Source: Thermomicrobiales bacterium
GTDB taxonomy: Bacteria > Chloroflexota > Chloroflexia > Thermomicrobiales > CFX8
Direction: 5' to 3'
Assembly: GCA_037045155.1 (NCBI GenBank)
Contig: JBAOIG010000003.1
Location: 372,001-436,000 of the forward strand
Length of the DNA: 64,000 nucleotides
The notes under the pieces are model-generated. The model was not told the DNA's origin and searched no databases. It saw only the letters and a list, made by a program, of their open reading frames with translations. Below are positions 25,722 through 34,624 of the stretch, piece after piece. The number at the start of each line of letters is the position of its first letter. Position 1 is the stretch's first letter. The translations under genes and the position numbers were made by a program.

Positions 25722-26999
25722 CTATGCGACTCCACACCAGTCGACCAGCAGGCAGGCAATTGTCTTCGAGGCCGTCAACAGGTCGGTGATGCTGATGTGC
25801 TCGTCGGCGTGGTGGGCGATTGTGACATCCCCCGCGCCGTACATGACGCATGGCATGCCGCCGATCATGCTGAACAGGCGCATGTCGGCGCCATACGTGA
25901 CAGCCTCGACCGGTGGAGGGCTACCAGTGATTGCCGCGTGCGCATGAAGGATCGCTTGCGCGATCGGCGCGTCGACGGACGTCTCGGCCGGGGCGAACTG
26001 GCCACCAAACCACTCGATGACTGGCGGGTGCTCGCGCAGCCATGGGTCGCGGTTGGCGACGCTCATGATCCGTTCGACGACCTGCTGTTTGAATTCGTCC
26101 ACGTCCTCGCCGGGGATCAGCCCGACGCGGCCCTCGGCCACCAGCGACTCCGGCACAGTCGAAGCCCAGACACCGGTGTGGACAACGCCGATGTTGATCG
26201 GGATCTTGTTGGCGATCGATGCGTAGAGTGGGTGCTGGAGCGTCGCGTTTCGTTCGGCCTCGAAGGCAAGCAGGTCCTGGAAGATCGGCACGAACTTCTC
26301 CAGCGCGGAGACTCCCTCGTCACGGACGGCCGCGTGAGCGGATCTGCCCTGAATCGTCATTCGGAACACCAGCGAGCCACCCTGGGCGGTGACCAACGCC
26401 AGCCGGGTGGGTTCGGTGATGAGCGTCGCGTCACCACGATACCCGCGCAAGATCGAAGAGAGGGCTCCGAGGCCACCGTCCTCTTCGCCAACCGTTGACA
26501 GGATCGTCGCGTCGCCGGCCAACTGAATGCCGAGCGTGTCAAGCGCATCGAATGCGGCCAGGAAGCTGACCAACCCACCGTGCATGTCGCAAGAGCCGCG
26601 TCCATACAGCAGGTCGCCGACAACCTCGCCGCCGAGCGGGTTGTGCGTCCAGGTCGCAGGATCGCCCGGCTCGACGGTGTCGACGTGGGCGTTGAGCAGG
26701 ATCGACCGTCCGCCTCCCGCGCCACGCCGGATTCCGGCGACGTTCGCGCGGCCCGCGAAGACCGTCTGCCGCCCGACATGCTCGACAAATGGCGCAATCT
26801 CCTCGGGTGTTGCTTCCCATGCGTCCACATCCAGCGCCCGGTCTGCGAACGCCGCCGCGACGACTCGCTGGACCGGCCCTTCGTCATTTGTCACTGATGG
26901 GATCTGGACGAGTGATTGCAGCAGCGCGACGGTTGTGTCGCGCCGCTCGTCAATCGCCTGGCAGATTCTCGTTACCAGCGCCTGGTCGATCGACGACAT
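25722..26999 (-). CDS. ArgE/DapE-type M20 metallopeptidase
   Basis: The 425-residue product has an intact dinuclear zinc site: NAHVDTV, the bridging Asp in RGSCDMHGG, the catalytic pair GEEDGG and ITEPT, and the last His in AHHADEH. The dimerisation domain (IQGRSAHAAVRDEGVSALEKF) is present. It belongs to the acetylornithine deacetylase/succinyl-diaminopimelate desuccinylase group; the substrate is probably an N-acyl amino acid. ATG at 26999 with AAGGAGAG. It starts 10 bases after the 2-hydroxyacid dehydrogenase stop, and two peptidase/oxidoreductase genes lie across the divergent promoter, so amino-acid catabolism is the likely theme. Confidence 0.9.
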   Translation of the reverse strand: MSSIDQALVTRICQAIDERRDTTVALLQSLVQIPSVTNDEGPVQRVVAAAFADRALDVDAWEATPEEIAPFVEHVGRQTVFAGRANVAGIRRGAGGGRSILLNAHVDTVEPGDPATWTHNPLGGEVVGDLLYGRGSCDMHGGLVSFLAAFDALDTLGIQLAGDATILSTVGEEDGGLGALSSILRGYRGDATLITEPTRLALVTAQGGSLVFRMTIQGRSAHAAVRDEGVSALEKFVPIFQDLLAFEAERNATLQHPLYASIANKIPINIGVVHTGVWASTVPESLVAEGRVGLIPGEDVDEFKQQVVERIMSVANRDPWLREHPPVIEWFGGQFAPAETSVDAPIAQAILHAHAAITGSPPPVEAVTYGADMRLFSMIGGMPCVMYGAGDVTIAHHADEHISITDLLTASKTIACLLVDWCGVA

Positions 27000-27009
27000 C
27001 CGTCTCTCC

Positions 27010-28059
27010 TTAGTACATCCGTTCGATGTCGAGCACGTTGCGCATGTCGCTGGATCGTCCCTCGACGTAGCAGCGCAGATTGTGCAGGAAGATATCCGTG
27101 ATCCGGCCATTCTCCCGGTCCGACGTGCTGGCCGAATGCGGGTTGATCAACACATTCGGCAGATCCCAGAACGGGGAGTCAGCCGGCAGCGGCTCGGTTC
27201 TGAAGACATCGAGCGCGGCAAAGCGGATCGTGCCGTCAAGGAGCTTCTCGAGCAACGCGGCCTCGTCGACCAGTGGCCCGCGGCCGATATTGATGAAGAC
27301 GGCGCCCGGCGCCACAGCGTTGAAGGCTGCCCGGTCCATGATGTTCTCTGTCTCTGGGGTATGCGGCGCACAGAGGACGATCGCATCGGCAATACCGAGC
27401 ATCTCGTGGAGCTCGTCGCGACGATAGAGACGCTCGACGCCCAGTTCTGCCGCGCGCTCCGGCCGGCAATCGCGCGCGGTGGCTACCGGGCGCATGTCGA
27501 AACATCGGGAGATACGGATGATCTCGCTGCCGATCTTGCCGGGCCCGACGATCGCGATGACCTTGCCGGACAGCTCATCCGAACAGAAGCGCACCCAACG
27601 ATGAGCAGCCTGGTCGTTACGTAGGCGATCATGCTCCTTCACCACCATTAACAGCGCCATCATGACGAACTCGGCGAGTGGCCGGACGTGGACACCGCTG
27701 GCGGTCGTGATGATCAGCTCGCCTGGCTTGATCCCCATTGTGGCTACCGTCCGGCCAACTCCGGCGCTGGTTGTCTGAATCCAGCCAACACGCGGTGACG
27801 CCTCGTGGGGATGGAGCCTGCCGGGCGGGAAATCGAAGAGGATGTCGGCCGTCGCCAGCAATTCTGCCCAGCGCGCTGCTTGCTCGGAGGTGTGGTGATA
27901 GTCGTCGATGCCGTTGTGATCGGCGGTGTATCTGGTCGGAGGCAGCAGATCCGGCTCGTAGATCACGTCGACGCCGGCCGGCGCTTCACGTCTGATCCGA
28001 TCGACGTGCTCGGCCTCGAGCGGCGTTGTGATCATCACCCGATGTGTCCCCACAACCAT
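27010..28059 (-). CDS. D-isomer-specific 2-hydroxyacid dehydrogenase
   Basis: The 349-residue product reduces a 2-oxoacid or oxidises a 2-hydroxyacid with NAD(P). It carries the Rossmann motif VGPGKIGSEIIRIS, the substrate-binding Arg in NIGRGPLVDEAAL, the Glu in FRTEPLP, and the catalytic His in LINPHSAS. The N-terminal half includes VHVRPLAEFVMMALL, the usual hinge helix. Substrate unknown. The ATG at 28059 is preceded by GAGGGAAC; a GTG two codons later with GAAAGGG is an alternative. It is co-transcribed with the M20 peptidase gene and divergent from the M24 peptidase gene. Confidence 0.92.
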   Translation of the reverse strand: MVVGTHRVMITTPLEAEHVDRIRREAPAGVDVIYEPDLLPPTRYTADHNGIDDYHHTSEQAARWAELLATADILFDFPPGRLHPHEASPRVGWIQTTSAGVGRTVATMGIKPGELIITTASGVHVRPLAEFVMMALLMVVKEHDRLRNDQAAHRWVRFCSDELSGKVIAIVGPGKIGSEIIRISRCFDMRPVATARDCRPERAAELGVERLYRRDELHEMLGIADAIVLCAPHTPETENIMDRAAFNAVAPGAVFINIGRGPLVDEAALLEKLLDGTIRFAALDVFRTEPLPADSPFWDLPNVLINPHSASTSDRENGRITDIFLHNLRCYVEGRSSDMRNVLDIERMY

Positions 28060-28161
28060 CCCTTTCAGTTCCCTCAATCGTTGCGACGGCAGGATAGCAC
28101 AGCGTTCGTAGGTTAGAATCGCCCCGACAACCAGGTGAACGACATGGGGAGGAACGAGAAA

Positions 28162-29271
28162 ATGGCAGACAACAACCCGGTTCTGGCGCGTCGACTGACA
28201 CGCGCCCAGCAGGAGATGGCGCGGCAGGGGGTTGACTACCTGCTGGTGACGCCGTCGTCCGACTTGACATATCTGCTCGGATATCCGGCGCATGCATCAG
28301 AGCGACTGACGTTGCTCGGCGTCCCGCGTGAAGGCCGGCCGTTCGTCGTGGCCCCGCAACTGGAGGCTGTTCGGCTCGAGGCGCGGCGCGACATCGTCGA
28401 TGTCCATGCCTGGGGCGAGACGGAGAATCCGTCGGCGCTGGTCGCGTCGCTGGTCGGTGACGCCGCCGGGAAGACGATAGCCGTGAGCGACCAGACTTTC
28501 TCTGTCTTTTTGATGCGGCTGCAGGCAGCCTTGCCTGGGGCAAGCTGGATCCCTGGTGGACACGTCATCGGACTGCTGCGCGTCGTCAAGGACGAGGCGG
28601 AAGTCGCGGCGCTGCGGGAGGCTGCCCGGCGGACCGACATCGGTTGGGCGCGGTTCGTCGAGTCCACGCGACTGTCGGGTCTGACGGAGCTTCAGGCCGC
28701 CGAGAGATTGGCTCAATGCCTGGCTGACGAGGGGTTGCCGAAGCCGGGATTCCTCATCGTTGCCAGCGGCCCGGGGTCAGCTTCGCCGCATCATATGACG
28801 GGCGAGCGAGTCATTGCGGAGGGAGACTCGGTCGTCTTCGACTTCGGCAGTACCTGGGAACACTACTATTCGGACATCACCCGGACCGTCCATGTCGGCG
28901 AACCGAGCGAGGAGTACCGCACGGTCTATGAGACTGTCCTGCAGGCGAATGCCGCGGCCAAGGCGGCTGCCCGACCGGGCGTGGCGTGCGAGGCCGTCGA
29001 CAAGGCAGCCCGAGACGTCATCGAAGCAGCGGGCTATGGTGAGTACTTTATCCACCGCGTCGGCCACGGTCTTGGGCTGGATGTCCATGAGGAGCCGTAC
29101 ATGGTCCACGGCAACGCGACGCCACTACAGCCAGGCATGGTCTTTTCGGACGAGCCCGGTATCTACATTCCCGGTAAGTTCGGCGTGCGGATCGAGGATA
29201 TCCTCGTTTGCACCGAAGACGGCTACGAGAGCCTGAATAACGCAGCCCGCGACCTGACAGTGATGGATTAG
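28162..29271 (+). CDS. M24-family aminopeptidase (Xaa-Pro dipeptidase-like)
   Basis: The 369-residue product has an N-terminal creatinase-like domain and a C-terminal pita-bread catalytic domain. The five metal ligands are visible: Asp in VVFDFGS, Asp in SDITRTVH, His in RVGHGLGLDVHEEPY, Glu in SDEPGIYIP, and Glu in VRIEDILV. This fits prolidase-like or creatinase-like hydrolases. The ATG at 28162 follows GGGGAGGA by 7 bases; the in-frame GTG at 28135 has no such site. It is followed by an amino-acid-oxidase-like gene on the same strand. Confidence 0.92.
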   Translation: MADNNPVLARRLTRAQQEMARQGVDYLLVTPSSDLTYLLGYPAHASERLTLLGVPREGRPFVVAPQLEAVRLEARRDIVDVHAWGETENPSALVASLVGDAAGKTIAVSDQTFSVFLMRLQAALPGASWIPGGHVIGLLRVVKDEAEVAALREAARRTDIGWARFVESTRLSGLTELQAAERLAQCLADEGLPKPGFLIVASGPGSASPHHMTGERVIAEGDSVVFDFGSTWEHYYSDITRTVHVGEPSEEYRTVYETVLQANAAAKAAARPGVACEAVDKAARDVIEAAGYGEYFIHRVGHGLGLDVHEEPYMVHGNATPLQPGMVFSDEPGIYIPGKFGVRIEDILVCTEDGYESLNNAARDLTVMD

Positions 29272-29316
29272 TCCATCGATCGGTTACGCTATCGCAATAG
29301 ACAGAAAGGGCAGGGA

Positions 29317-30474
29317 ATGGTCGAGATTCCAGCGACGGCTGAGGTCGTCATCATCGGCGCCGGTATCATGGGATGCTCGATCGCGTACCACCTTGCCGAG
29401 CGAGGGGTTCGCGATGTGGTTGTGCTGGAACGCGACCAGATTGGCCGCGGCGCAACGGCCGATGCGGCCGGCGGAATCCGGCTGCAGTTCTCGACCGAGA
29501 CAAATATCCGACTCTCGCAGATCAGCCTCGAATACTGGGAGCAGTTTGAGGAACGATTCGGTGTCGATATCAACCTGCGGCAGCAAGGCTATCTCTTCCT
29601 GCTCACTGGCCAGGACGAGGTCGAAGTCTTTCAACAGAACCTCGCCCTCCAACAGTCTCTCGGCGTGCCGGTGCGCTGGGTAACCCCGGATGATATTCGC
29701 GCACTGAACCCGGCTGTCGTGGTGGACGACGTGATCGGCGGAACCTTCTGTCCGCGCGATGGCTGGGCCGATACGTCGACCAGCACGATGGGATTCGCCC
29801 AGGCGGCGCGTCGGCTCGGCGTCCGTATCGTCGAGGACGCTCCGGTCACCGGGTTTGACATTGGGGATGGGCGTATTCGCGGTGTTCGTAGCGGCGACTC
29901 ACGGATCTCCGCGCCATTGGTCATCTGTTGCGCTGGGCCGCAGACGAACGCGGTCGGAGCGTTAGCAGGGCTGGACTTGCCGATCCACCCGTACCGGCGG
30001 ATGTCGTTCATCACCGAGCCGTTTGACCTGATCCCGCCGACGGCTCCGATGACGATCGAGTTTGCTCGATCGCTGTACTTTCACCCCGAGAGTCAGGGCT
30101 TCCTCTTCGGCATGAGCAACAAGGATGAGCCCAGCTCGGAGAACAAGGTCGTGGACGACGACTGGATGGTGGCAACGGTTGAAGCACTGATCGAGCGCGC
30201 GCCGGTCTTCGAGGAGGCGGCTGTGCTGCGTGGCTGGGCGGGCTTCTACGAGGTCACCCCCGATGACAACCCGCTGGTTGGCCCCGTGCCGGAAATGGGG
30301 GGGTTGCTGGTGGCTGCCGGCTTCTCCGGTCACGGCTTCATGCAAGGGCCGGCCATCGGGAAGGTGGTTGCCGAGATGGTTGTGGATGGTGAGTCGAGCG
30401 CGATTGACGTGTCCGCCTTTCGCCCCAGCCGGTTTCAGGAGGGCGCGCTCGCGCAGGAGCATAACGTCATCTAG
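29317..30474 (+). CDS. FAD-dependent oxidoreductase of the D-amino-acid/sarcosine oxidase (DAO) family
   Basis: The 385-residue product begins with an FAD-binding Rossmann fold (VIIGAGIMGCSIAYHLAERG) followed by LERDQIGRGATADAAGGIR, the flavin-contacting loop of sarcosine oxidase beta-like proteins. A C-terminal FAD segment reads VAAGFSGHGFMQGPAIGKVVA. Likely substrates are secondary or N-methyl amino acids, such as sarcosine or proline-type compounds; no heterosubunit genes are nearby. It lies 45 bases after the M24 peptidase gene, whose product could supply Pro-containing dipeptides. ATG at 29317 with AAAGGGCAGGG. Confidence 0.9.
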   Translation: MVEIPATAEVVIIGAGIMGCSIAYHLAERGVRDVVVLERDQIGRGATADAAGGIRLQFSTETNIRLSQISLEYWEQFEERFGVDINLRQQGYLFLLTGQDEVEVFQQNLALQQSLGVPVRWVTPDDIRALNPAVVVDDVIGGTFCPRDGWADTSTSTMGFAQAARRLGVRIVEDAPVTGFDIGDGRIRGVRSGDSRISAPLVICCAGPQTNAVGALAGLDLPIHPYRRMSFITEPFDLIPPTAPMTIEFARSLYFHPESQGFLFGMSNKDEPSSENKVVDDDWMVATVEALIERAPVFEEAAVLRGWAGFYEVTPDDNPLVGPVPEMGGLLVAAGFSGHGFMQGPAIGKVVAEMVVDGESSAIDVSAFRPSRFQEGALAQEHNVI

Positions 30475-30491
30475 AGTCGGACGAGAGCGCT

Positions 30492-30785
30492 ATGATCGTG
30501 GGAGTCGGCTATATCTCGGTACAGCTCTTCGAGAGCCAGTCGTTGAAGGAGAAGCGCCGCGTGGTTCGCTCGGTCGTCGAGCGGGCGCGATCGCGCTTCA
30601 ACGTCAGCGTCGCTGAAGTCGACTATCTCGATTCCTGGCAGATGGCGGGTATCGGATTCAGTTGCGTGTCCAATTCCAGCATTCATGCCGACCGCATGCT
30701 CGCGGAGATCATCAAGTTCTTTGAAGCCAATCTCGCGTTTGGCGCGATCGCAGATATCTCGACCGAGCTGATCCACGTCGGCTGA
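30492..30785 (+). CDS. DUF503 family protein (YlxP-like)
   Basis: The 97-residue product matches the small YlxP/DUF503 family: MIVGVGYISVQLFESQSLKEKRRVV and RSRFNVSVAEVDYLDSWQ at the start, ending in ELIHVG. Homologues often lie near ribosome-maturation genes such as rbfA and are thought to help ribosome assembly, but the function is not established. Here it instead follows an amino-acid-oxidase-like gene by 17 bases and ends just before a strong terminator. Confidence 0.88.
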   Translation: MIVGVGYISVQLFESQSLKEKRRVVRSVVERARSRFNVSVAEVDYLDSWQMAGIGFSCVSNSSIHADRMLAEIIKFFEANLAFGAIADISTELIHVG

Positions 30786-30789
30786 CAAC

Positions 30790-30824
30790 GTGAGATGCCT
30801 CTCCGATCCGGAGAGGCATCTCAC
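30790..30824. terminator. strong bidirectional terminator
   Basis: A perfect 16-bp stem (30790-30805 with 30809-30824, GTGAGATGCCTCTCCG and its complement) has a 3-base ATC loop. It sits between the DUF503 gene (plus) and the oxidase operon (minus). Confidence 0.92.
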
Positions 30825-30846
30825 ATTCAACCGCCTGAAATCGGGG

Positions 30847-32595
30847 CTAGTGCACTCCCCAGGGGAGTTTGCTCAACTCGAACCAGGAGAAGCCGTACAA
30901 CCCAACGAACAACGCCAGGTAGATGAGCGCAAGCACCAGCGCGCCGGGGGTCTCAAACCCTTCGTGCTCTTTGTGCTTCTTGACGACAGCCTCATCCTCG
31001 CCAGATGCGCCAGAGACAACCGGCACCGGCGCAAACGTATCCGCCATGATCTTCCCGAGGTACGGAGTGGCCGAGCGTTTCCCGGTGAACACGGTCCCGA
31101 CGATAACCGTCACGAACATGGCTCCACCGATCACGGCGAGAATACCGCCGATCCCGAGGAAAGCCAGGAACACGTCGATCGTCCGGGTCTCGAAGATATC
31201 GGACTTCAGCGGAAAGACGGAGGACGAGAACGTGATGTCCCAGTGCCGGCGTGGAACACCCCAGTGCCCCGCCAGCCCCATGCCTGCCGCCCAGATCACC
31301 ATGCCTGCGCCGTAGATGTACGGCTGCCAGCGTGCGAACCCGCGTAGGACCAGCTCACGCTGGAAGATCAATGGAACCAGGTAGTAGGACAGCCCCATGA
31401 AGGCGATCGTCGTCCCGGTAACCACGGTCATGTGGAAGTGGGACGGGGAGAGAAGCGTGTTGTGCATGATCAGGTTGACCTGCGGGCCACCGATGATCAC
31501 GCCACTGATGCCGCCCATGACACCGAAGAGGAAGAGGCTTACTGCCAGGGCCGCGAAGCCCGGCTCGCCCCAGGGGGCGCGTCGTAGCCACCCAAAGAGC
31601 CCCTTGCGGAAGCCCTGCTCGCGAAGCCCCAGCTCAATCGAGGCCGGGATGCTGAAGCCGTGGATCAGGCTCCCAAGAACCGCCAGGTACATCATGTAGC
31701 TGGTGTTGATGTTCCGGAACCACGGTGTCAGGCCCGGGTCGGCGAGAAGGTGGTGAATGGAGCCCATGTTGATGAAGAAGATGTAGAGGACAATCGCGAA
31801 GCGGCTCAGGCCTTCGTTCAGTGGCTTGGCGCCGGTGGTCAGGCTTGCAAGCCCATACCAGATCGCGACCATTGCCGCGAGATTGATCTGTTGGGCGCCA
31901 TGTCCAAGCCCCCAGTAGAGCAGGCGGTAGACGCCTGGATCGACTGACGGGATCAGGCCGGCCGCCCAGAGGAACGCCGGAATCAGCGCCGCCGCGCCGG
32001 AGATCAGGCTCCAGAGCGCGATGATCGCCGCAGCGGCAAGCGCGAAGCTGAACAGCGGCAGGGAAGTGACATCACCTCTCATCCGCGCTCCGACGATGTT
32101 GATGAAGAAGTGAACGCAGCCGAGAATAGCGCCAACAGCGAACACGAGCACCGCTGCGTAGTAAAGAGCCGGCGCTTTCAGTGGCGGGTATGACGTGAAC
32201 ATCACGACTGCCCGGCCGGTGATCATCATCCAGGTCGCTACGAGAGAGCCGCCGAGCATCATGCCGTAGACGACCCAGCCGAGCTTTGGAACGAGCATCT
32301 TCGTGCTCAACAGGATGGTGCTGCCGAAGATCAGACCGGCCATCTCGAAAAAGATGATCCAGAAGATCAACATCACCATACCGTGAGCCGACACGAACTC
32401 GTAGAACCGGCTTGCGGACAGGAGGTGGACCGCCTCCCAGCGCGTCAGCGCGATACAGAGTGCGAGGAATCCGCCAAATGCCAGGAAGAGAACCGCTGTT
32501 ACAGCGTGGAACTTGATCAGCTTCTCGGCCGATCGGTCAACTTCGAGCCCTGTCACAGCACAGCGTCTGAACAGACCCGGCGTTGCTATCGCCAT
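30847..32595 (-). CDS. heme-copper oxidase subunit I, ba3-like (B family), with active-site Tyr replaced by Gln
   Basis: The 582-residue product has about 13 membrane helices. Heme and copper ligands align with ba3 oxidases: low-spin heme His H71 (AHGMVML) and H388; CuB His H232, H281 and H282 (SIHHLLADPG); high-spin heme His H386 (SPSHFHM). MHNT before the HFH motif is B-family-like. In oxygen reductases of this group helix VI reads H-x3-Y, where Tyr is cross-linked to the CuB His. Here it reads GHGAQQ, so position 236 is Gln. Loss of this Tyr is known from NO-reductase-type members of the superfamily (for example the NorY/sNOR type). Oxygen reduction is therefore doubtful. The CuA subunit gene is 22 bases upstream. 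Confidence 0.9.
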   Translation of the reverse strand: MAIATPGLFRRCAVTGLEVDRSAEKLIKFHAVTAVLFLAFGGFLALCIALTRWEAVHLLSASRFYEFVSAHGMVMLIFWIIFFEMAGLIFGSTILLSTKMLVPKLGWVVYGMMLGGSLVATWMMITGRAVVMFTSYPPLKAPALYYAAVLVFAVGAILGCVHFFINIVGARMRGDVTSLPLFSFALAAAAIIALWSLISGAAALIPAFLWAAGLIPSVDPGVYRLLYWGLGHGAQQINLAAMVAIWYGLASLTTGAKPLNEGLSRFAIVLYIFFINMGSIHHLLADPGLTPWFRNINTSYMMYLAVLGSLIHGFSIPASIELGLREQGFRKGLFGWLRRAPWGEPGFAALAVSLFLFGVMGGISGVIIGGPQVNLIMHNTLLSPSHFHMTVVTGTTIAFMGLSYYLVPLIFQRELVLRGFARWQPYIYGAGMVIWAAGMGLAGHWGVPRRHWDITFSSSVFPLKSDIFETRTIDVFLAFLGIGGILAVIGGAMFVTVIVGTVFTGKRSATPYLGKIMADTFAPVPVVSGASGEDEAVVKKHKEHEGFETPGALVLALIYLALFVGLYGFSWFELSKLPWGVH

Positions 32596-32617
32596 GAGGT
32601 CACCCCTTCTCCCCCTA

Positions 32618-33169
32618 CTAGTCGGTGACGATGATCTGGCCGGTCATCATGTGATGCAGAGGCCCGCAGTATTCGTTACAGATGATCGGGAATGTCCCCG
32701 ATTCTTGTGGCGTCAGCTTGATTTCGGTGACGAACCCCGGAAGGATCTGTAGGTTCAGGGCATGTCCGGGCATCACCAGCGAGAAGCCGTGCTGCATATC
32801 GAGCGAGGAGATGTAGAAGGTGTAGGTCTCGCCACGCTTCAGCTGAATGACTGGACGCCATGCGTAGGTATACGCCTCGAGATAGACCTCGCCGCCCGGC
32901 TCGGGGGCCACGATCGGCACCCCCTCTACCTCGCCGACCGTATGCGCTGTGACATATGCGTCGACATGTGCCTTGTAGGCGGTCGGCTCGATACGGTAGC
33001 TGAGAATGTTGTTCTGTTGACTGCCGATCATCGGCCAGATGAATGAGATCATCGCAAACATCGACACGCCCCAGATAGCGGCAATGCCGAGCCACAATTT
33101 CTCATCACGCCCCATCGCGGTCCACCACACCCCCTGTGGCTTCGCGAACGTGCTGAATCGGTTGGCCAT
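32618..33169 (-). CDS. heme-copper oxidase subunit II with CuA site (ba3-like)
   Basis: The 183-residue product has one N-terminal helix (LWLGIAAIWGVSMFAMISFIW) and a C-terminal cupredoxin domain facing outward. The CuA ligands are complete: H127 (DMQHGFS), and C164, the E166 carbonyl, C168, H172 and M175 in CNEYCGPLHHMM. Electrons would come from cytochrome c or a blue copper protein, as in ba3 oxidase. The ATG at 33169 follows AAGGGGGG. It is short, like the Thermus ba3 subunit II (168 residues), and lacks the second helix of A-type enzymes. It lies between a one-helix subunit gene and subunit I. Confidence 0.93.
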   Translation of the reverse strand: MANRFSTFAKPQGVWWTAMGRDEKLWLGIAAIWGVSMFAMISFIWPMIGSQQNNILSYRIEPTAYKAHVDAYVTAHTVGEVEGVPIVAPEPGGEVYLEAYTYAWRPVIQLKRGETYTFYISSLDMQHGFSLVMPGHALNLQILPGFVTEIKLTPQESGTFPIICNEYCGPLHHMMTGQIIVTD

Positions 33170-33216
33170 CGTCCCCCCTTGTCTACGATCGCCCAACGGG
33201 TCGAACCAAGCGCTAC

Positions 33217-33387
33217 CTATTTCCCGAACAGCGGGACGCTGGCCAGGCTGAACAGACCCCAGACGATGTAGAACAGTGTCGGCACTACCAGCCCGGCGAA
33301 GAGCAACAGGAAGACATCGTCCATCAGCAGCTGCTGCCAGGGGATTCGCCGGCCGGCCTGGTCATGTGCAGGCTTCTGATCGCTCAT
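33217..33387 (-). CDS. one-helix small oxidase subunit (56 aa), CbaD/IIa-like
   Basis: A short frame starts at an ATG at 33387 behind GAGGAGG (about 10 bases) and ends at 33217. After about 20 polar residues (MSDQKPAHDQAGRRIPWQQL) comes one hydrophobic helix (DDVFLLLFAGLVVPTLFYIV). Thermus ba3 oxidase has a comparable single-helix subunit IIa encoded just before subunit II. Gene position, strand and layout agree with that role; the match is by analogy, not by a conserved motif. Confidence 0.72.
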   Translation of the reverse strand: MSDQKPAHDQAGRRIPWQQLLMDDVFLLLFAGLVVPTLFYIVWGLFSLASVPLFGK

Positions 33388-33579
33388 CGTGGTTCACCCT
33401 CCTCGTGCGCGAACATTCCTCACGCTGTCCTGCGCATATGCGTGTGACGACTACCATGCCCATGCTCACCAATGTCATGGACAGGTGCAGCACAGGCAGG
33501 GGAGACCGCCATTGGGTGCTTGTGCACGGGTGTCGTCGTCGATGACGGCCACAGTAGTGGGATCAACTCCGAAGAGCAA

Positions 33580-34494
33580 CTACCCCGTGGGATAGTCTTT
33601 CGAAGGTTCTACCCCACCCATTTGGGTGGCAGCGTGCGATCCAACTTGCCGGGCCGGCCGTTCGCGGAGATAGGGAACGGCAAGGATGCCGATCAGAACA
33701 GCAGCGTAAAACACCCCGCCTGCCACCCACATGATGATGCCGCCAAGCCGTTGATCGGTGTACGCCGTCAGCCCCCATGGTTTTGGAGTATCGGCATAGA
33801 TCGGATAGATCAGATCCTGGGCAAGGGTAATCGTCGCGCACATGAGGTCGCTCGCCATCCAGGTAGCGAACAGCGCCAGAGCGGCTGCCGTCGTTGACAG
33901 CCGATGGTGTCGCGGCACCGGGTCAATCAGGACCCACCAGAAGAGGAGCGCTGTGAGAAGGAATGCCGCGTGCTCGATCTCGTGGATCATTTCATTTCGA
34001 ACGGCTGCCTGATAGAAGCGTGGAAGATGCCAGAGAATGAACGAACCGTTGAAGAGGAGCACGACACTTACCGGATGAGTGAGGACGGTCAGAACACTCC
34101 GCACGCGGCGATGGCCGACGGTGTGACGCATCAGCGCGCGGCTGTGGCGGGGTGGCAGCCCGCGGAGCAGGATCTGCACTGGCCTTCCCAGCAGCAGCAG
34201 CGGCGCGACGACGAGCATCAGCAAGAGATGCTGGGTCATGTGGACCGAGAACAGCACACCGTTGAAGTGATCGAACGGGCCAGTCAGCGCCAGCGCCAGG
34301 GTCGCCAGTCCGGCGAGATACGCGACGACCTGCCAGTCTGGCGGCACGGGCCGGCCGGCCTTGGCAGCTGAACGGTATGCCACGAGGTAGCCCGCCGCGG
34401 CCGCTACGAGCAGCGGGGTGAGCAATGGGTCTGCTCGCCACGCCAACCACCAGTTACCGTGAAGCTCCCCGGCGTGCAGCAGGGTGATCAACAT
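33580..34494 (-). CDS. ctaG: CtaG-type cytochrome c oxidase assembly protein
   Basis: The product (304 residues from the ATG at 34494, preceded by GGGGGCG) is a multi-helix membrane protein of the caa3_CtaG family. Recognisable parts are the N-terminal HxxxxxxxW region (HAGELHGNWW), VHMTQHLLLMLVVAPLLLLG with its conserved His pair, LTHPVSVVLLFNGSFILWHLP, and ATWMASDLMCATITLAQDLIY. Such proteins help copper loading or assembly of terminal oxidases in Gram-positive bacteria. It precedes the oxidase subunit genes on the same strand, after a 192-base gap that holds no convincing gene apart from the small subunit's leader. Confidence 0.88.
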   Translation of the reverse strand: MLITLLHAGELHGNWWLAWRADPLLTPLLVAAAAGYLVAYRSAAKAGRPVPPDWQVVAYLAGLATLALALTGPFDHFNGVLFSVHMTQHLLLMLVVAPLLLLGRPVQILLRGLPPRHSRALMRHTVGHRRVRSVLTVLTHPVSVVLLFNGSFILWHLPRFYQAAVRNEMIHEIEHAAFLLTALLFWWVLIDPVPRHHRLSTTAAALALFATWMASDLMCATITLAQDLIYPIYADTPKPWGLTAYTDQRLGGIIMWVAGGVFYAAVLIGILAVPYLRERPARQVGSHAATQMGGVEPSKDYPTG

Positions 34495-34624
34495 GGACGC
34501 CCCCGGATCATGGATTACACGTGTCGCATCTCGCAAGAGTGTCGCTCAATTGCGCCGCTTTGTCACGCTTGCAACCCGCGACGCCGAGGCGGTTGCGGCC
34601 CGACGTGGAGCAAGCAGCGCCTGG

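Noticed and set aside
33400..33579. Short hydrophobic frame (MTLVSMGMVVV...) between ctaG and the small oxidase subunit
   Set aside because: No ribosome binding site, and it runs into the small subunit gene in another frame; not enough support.
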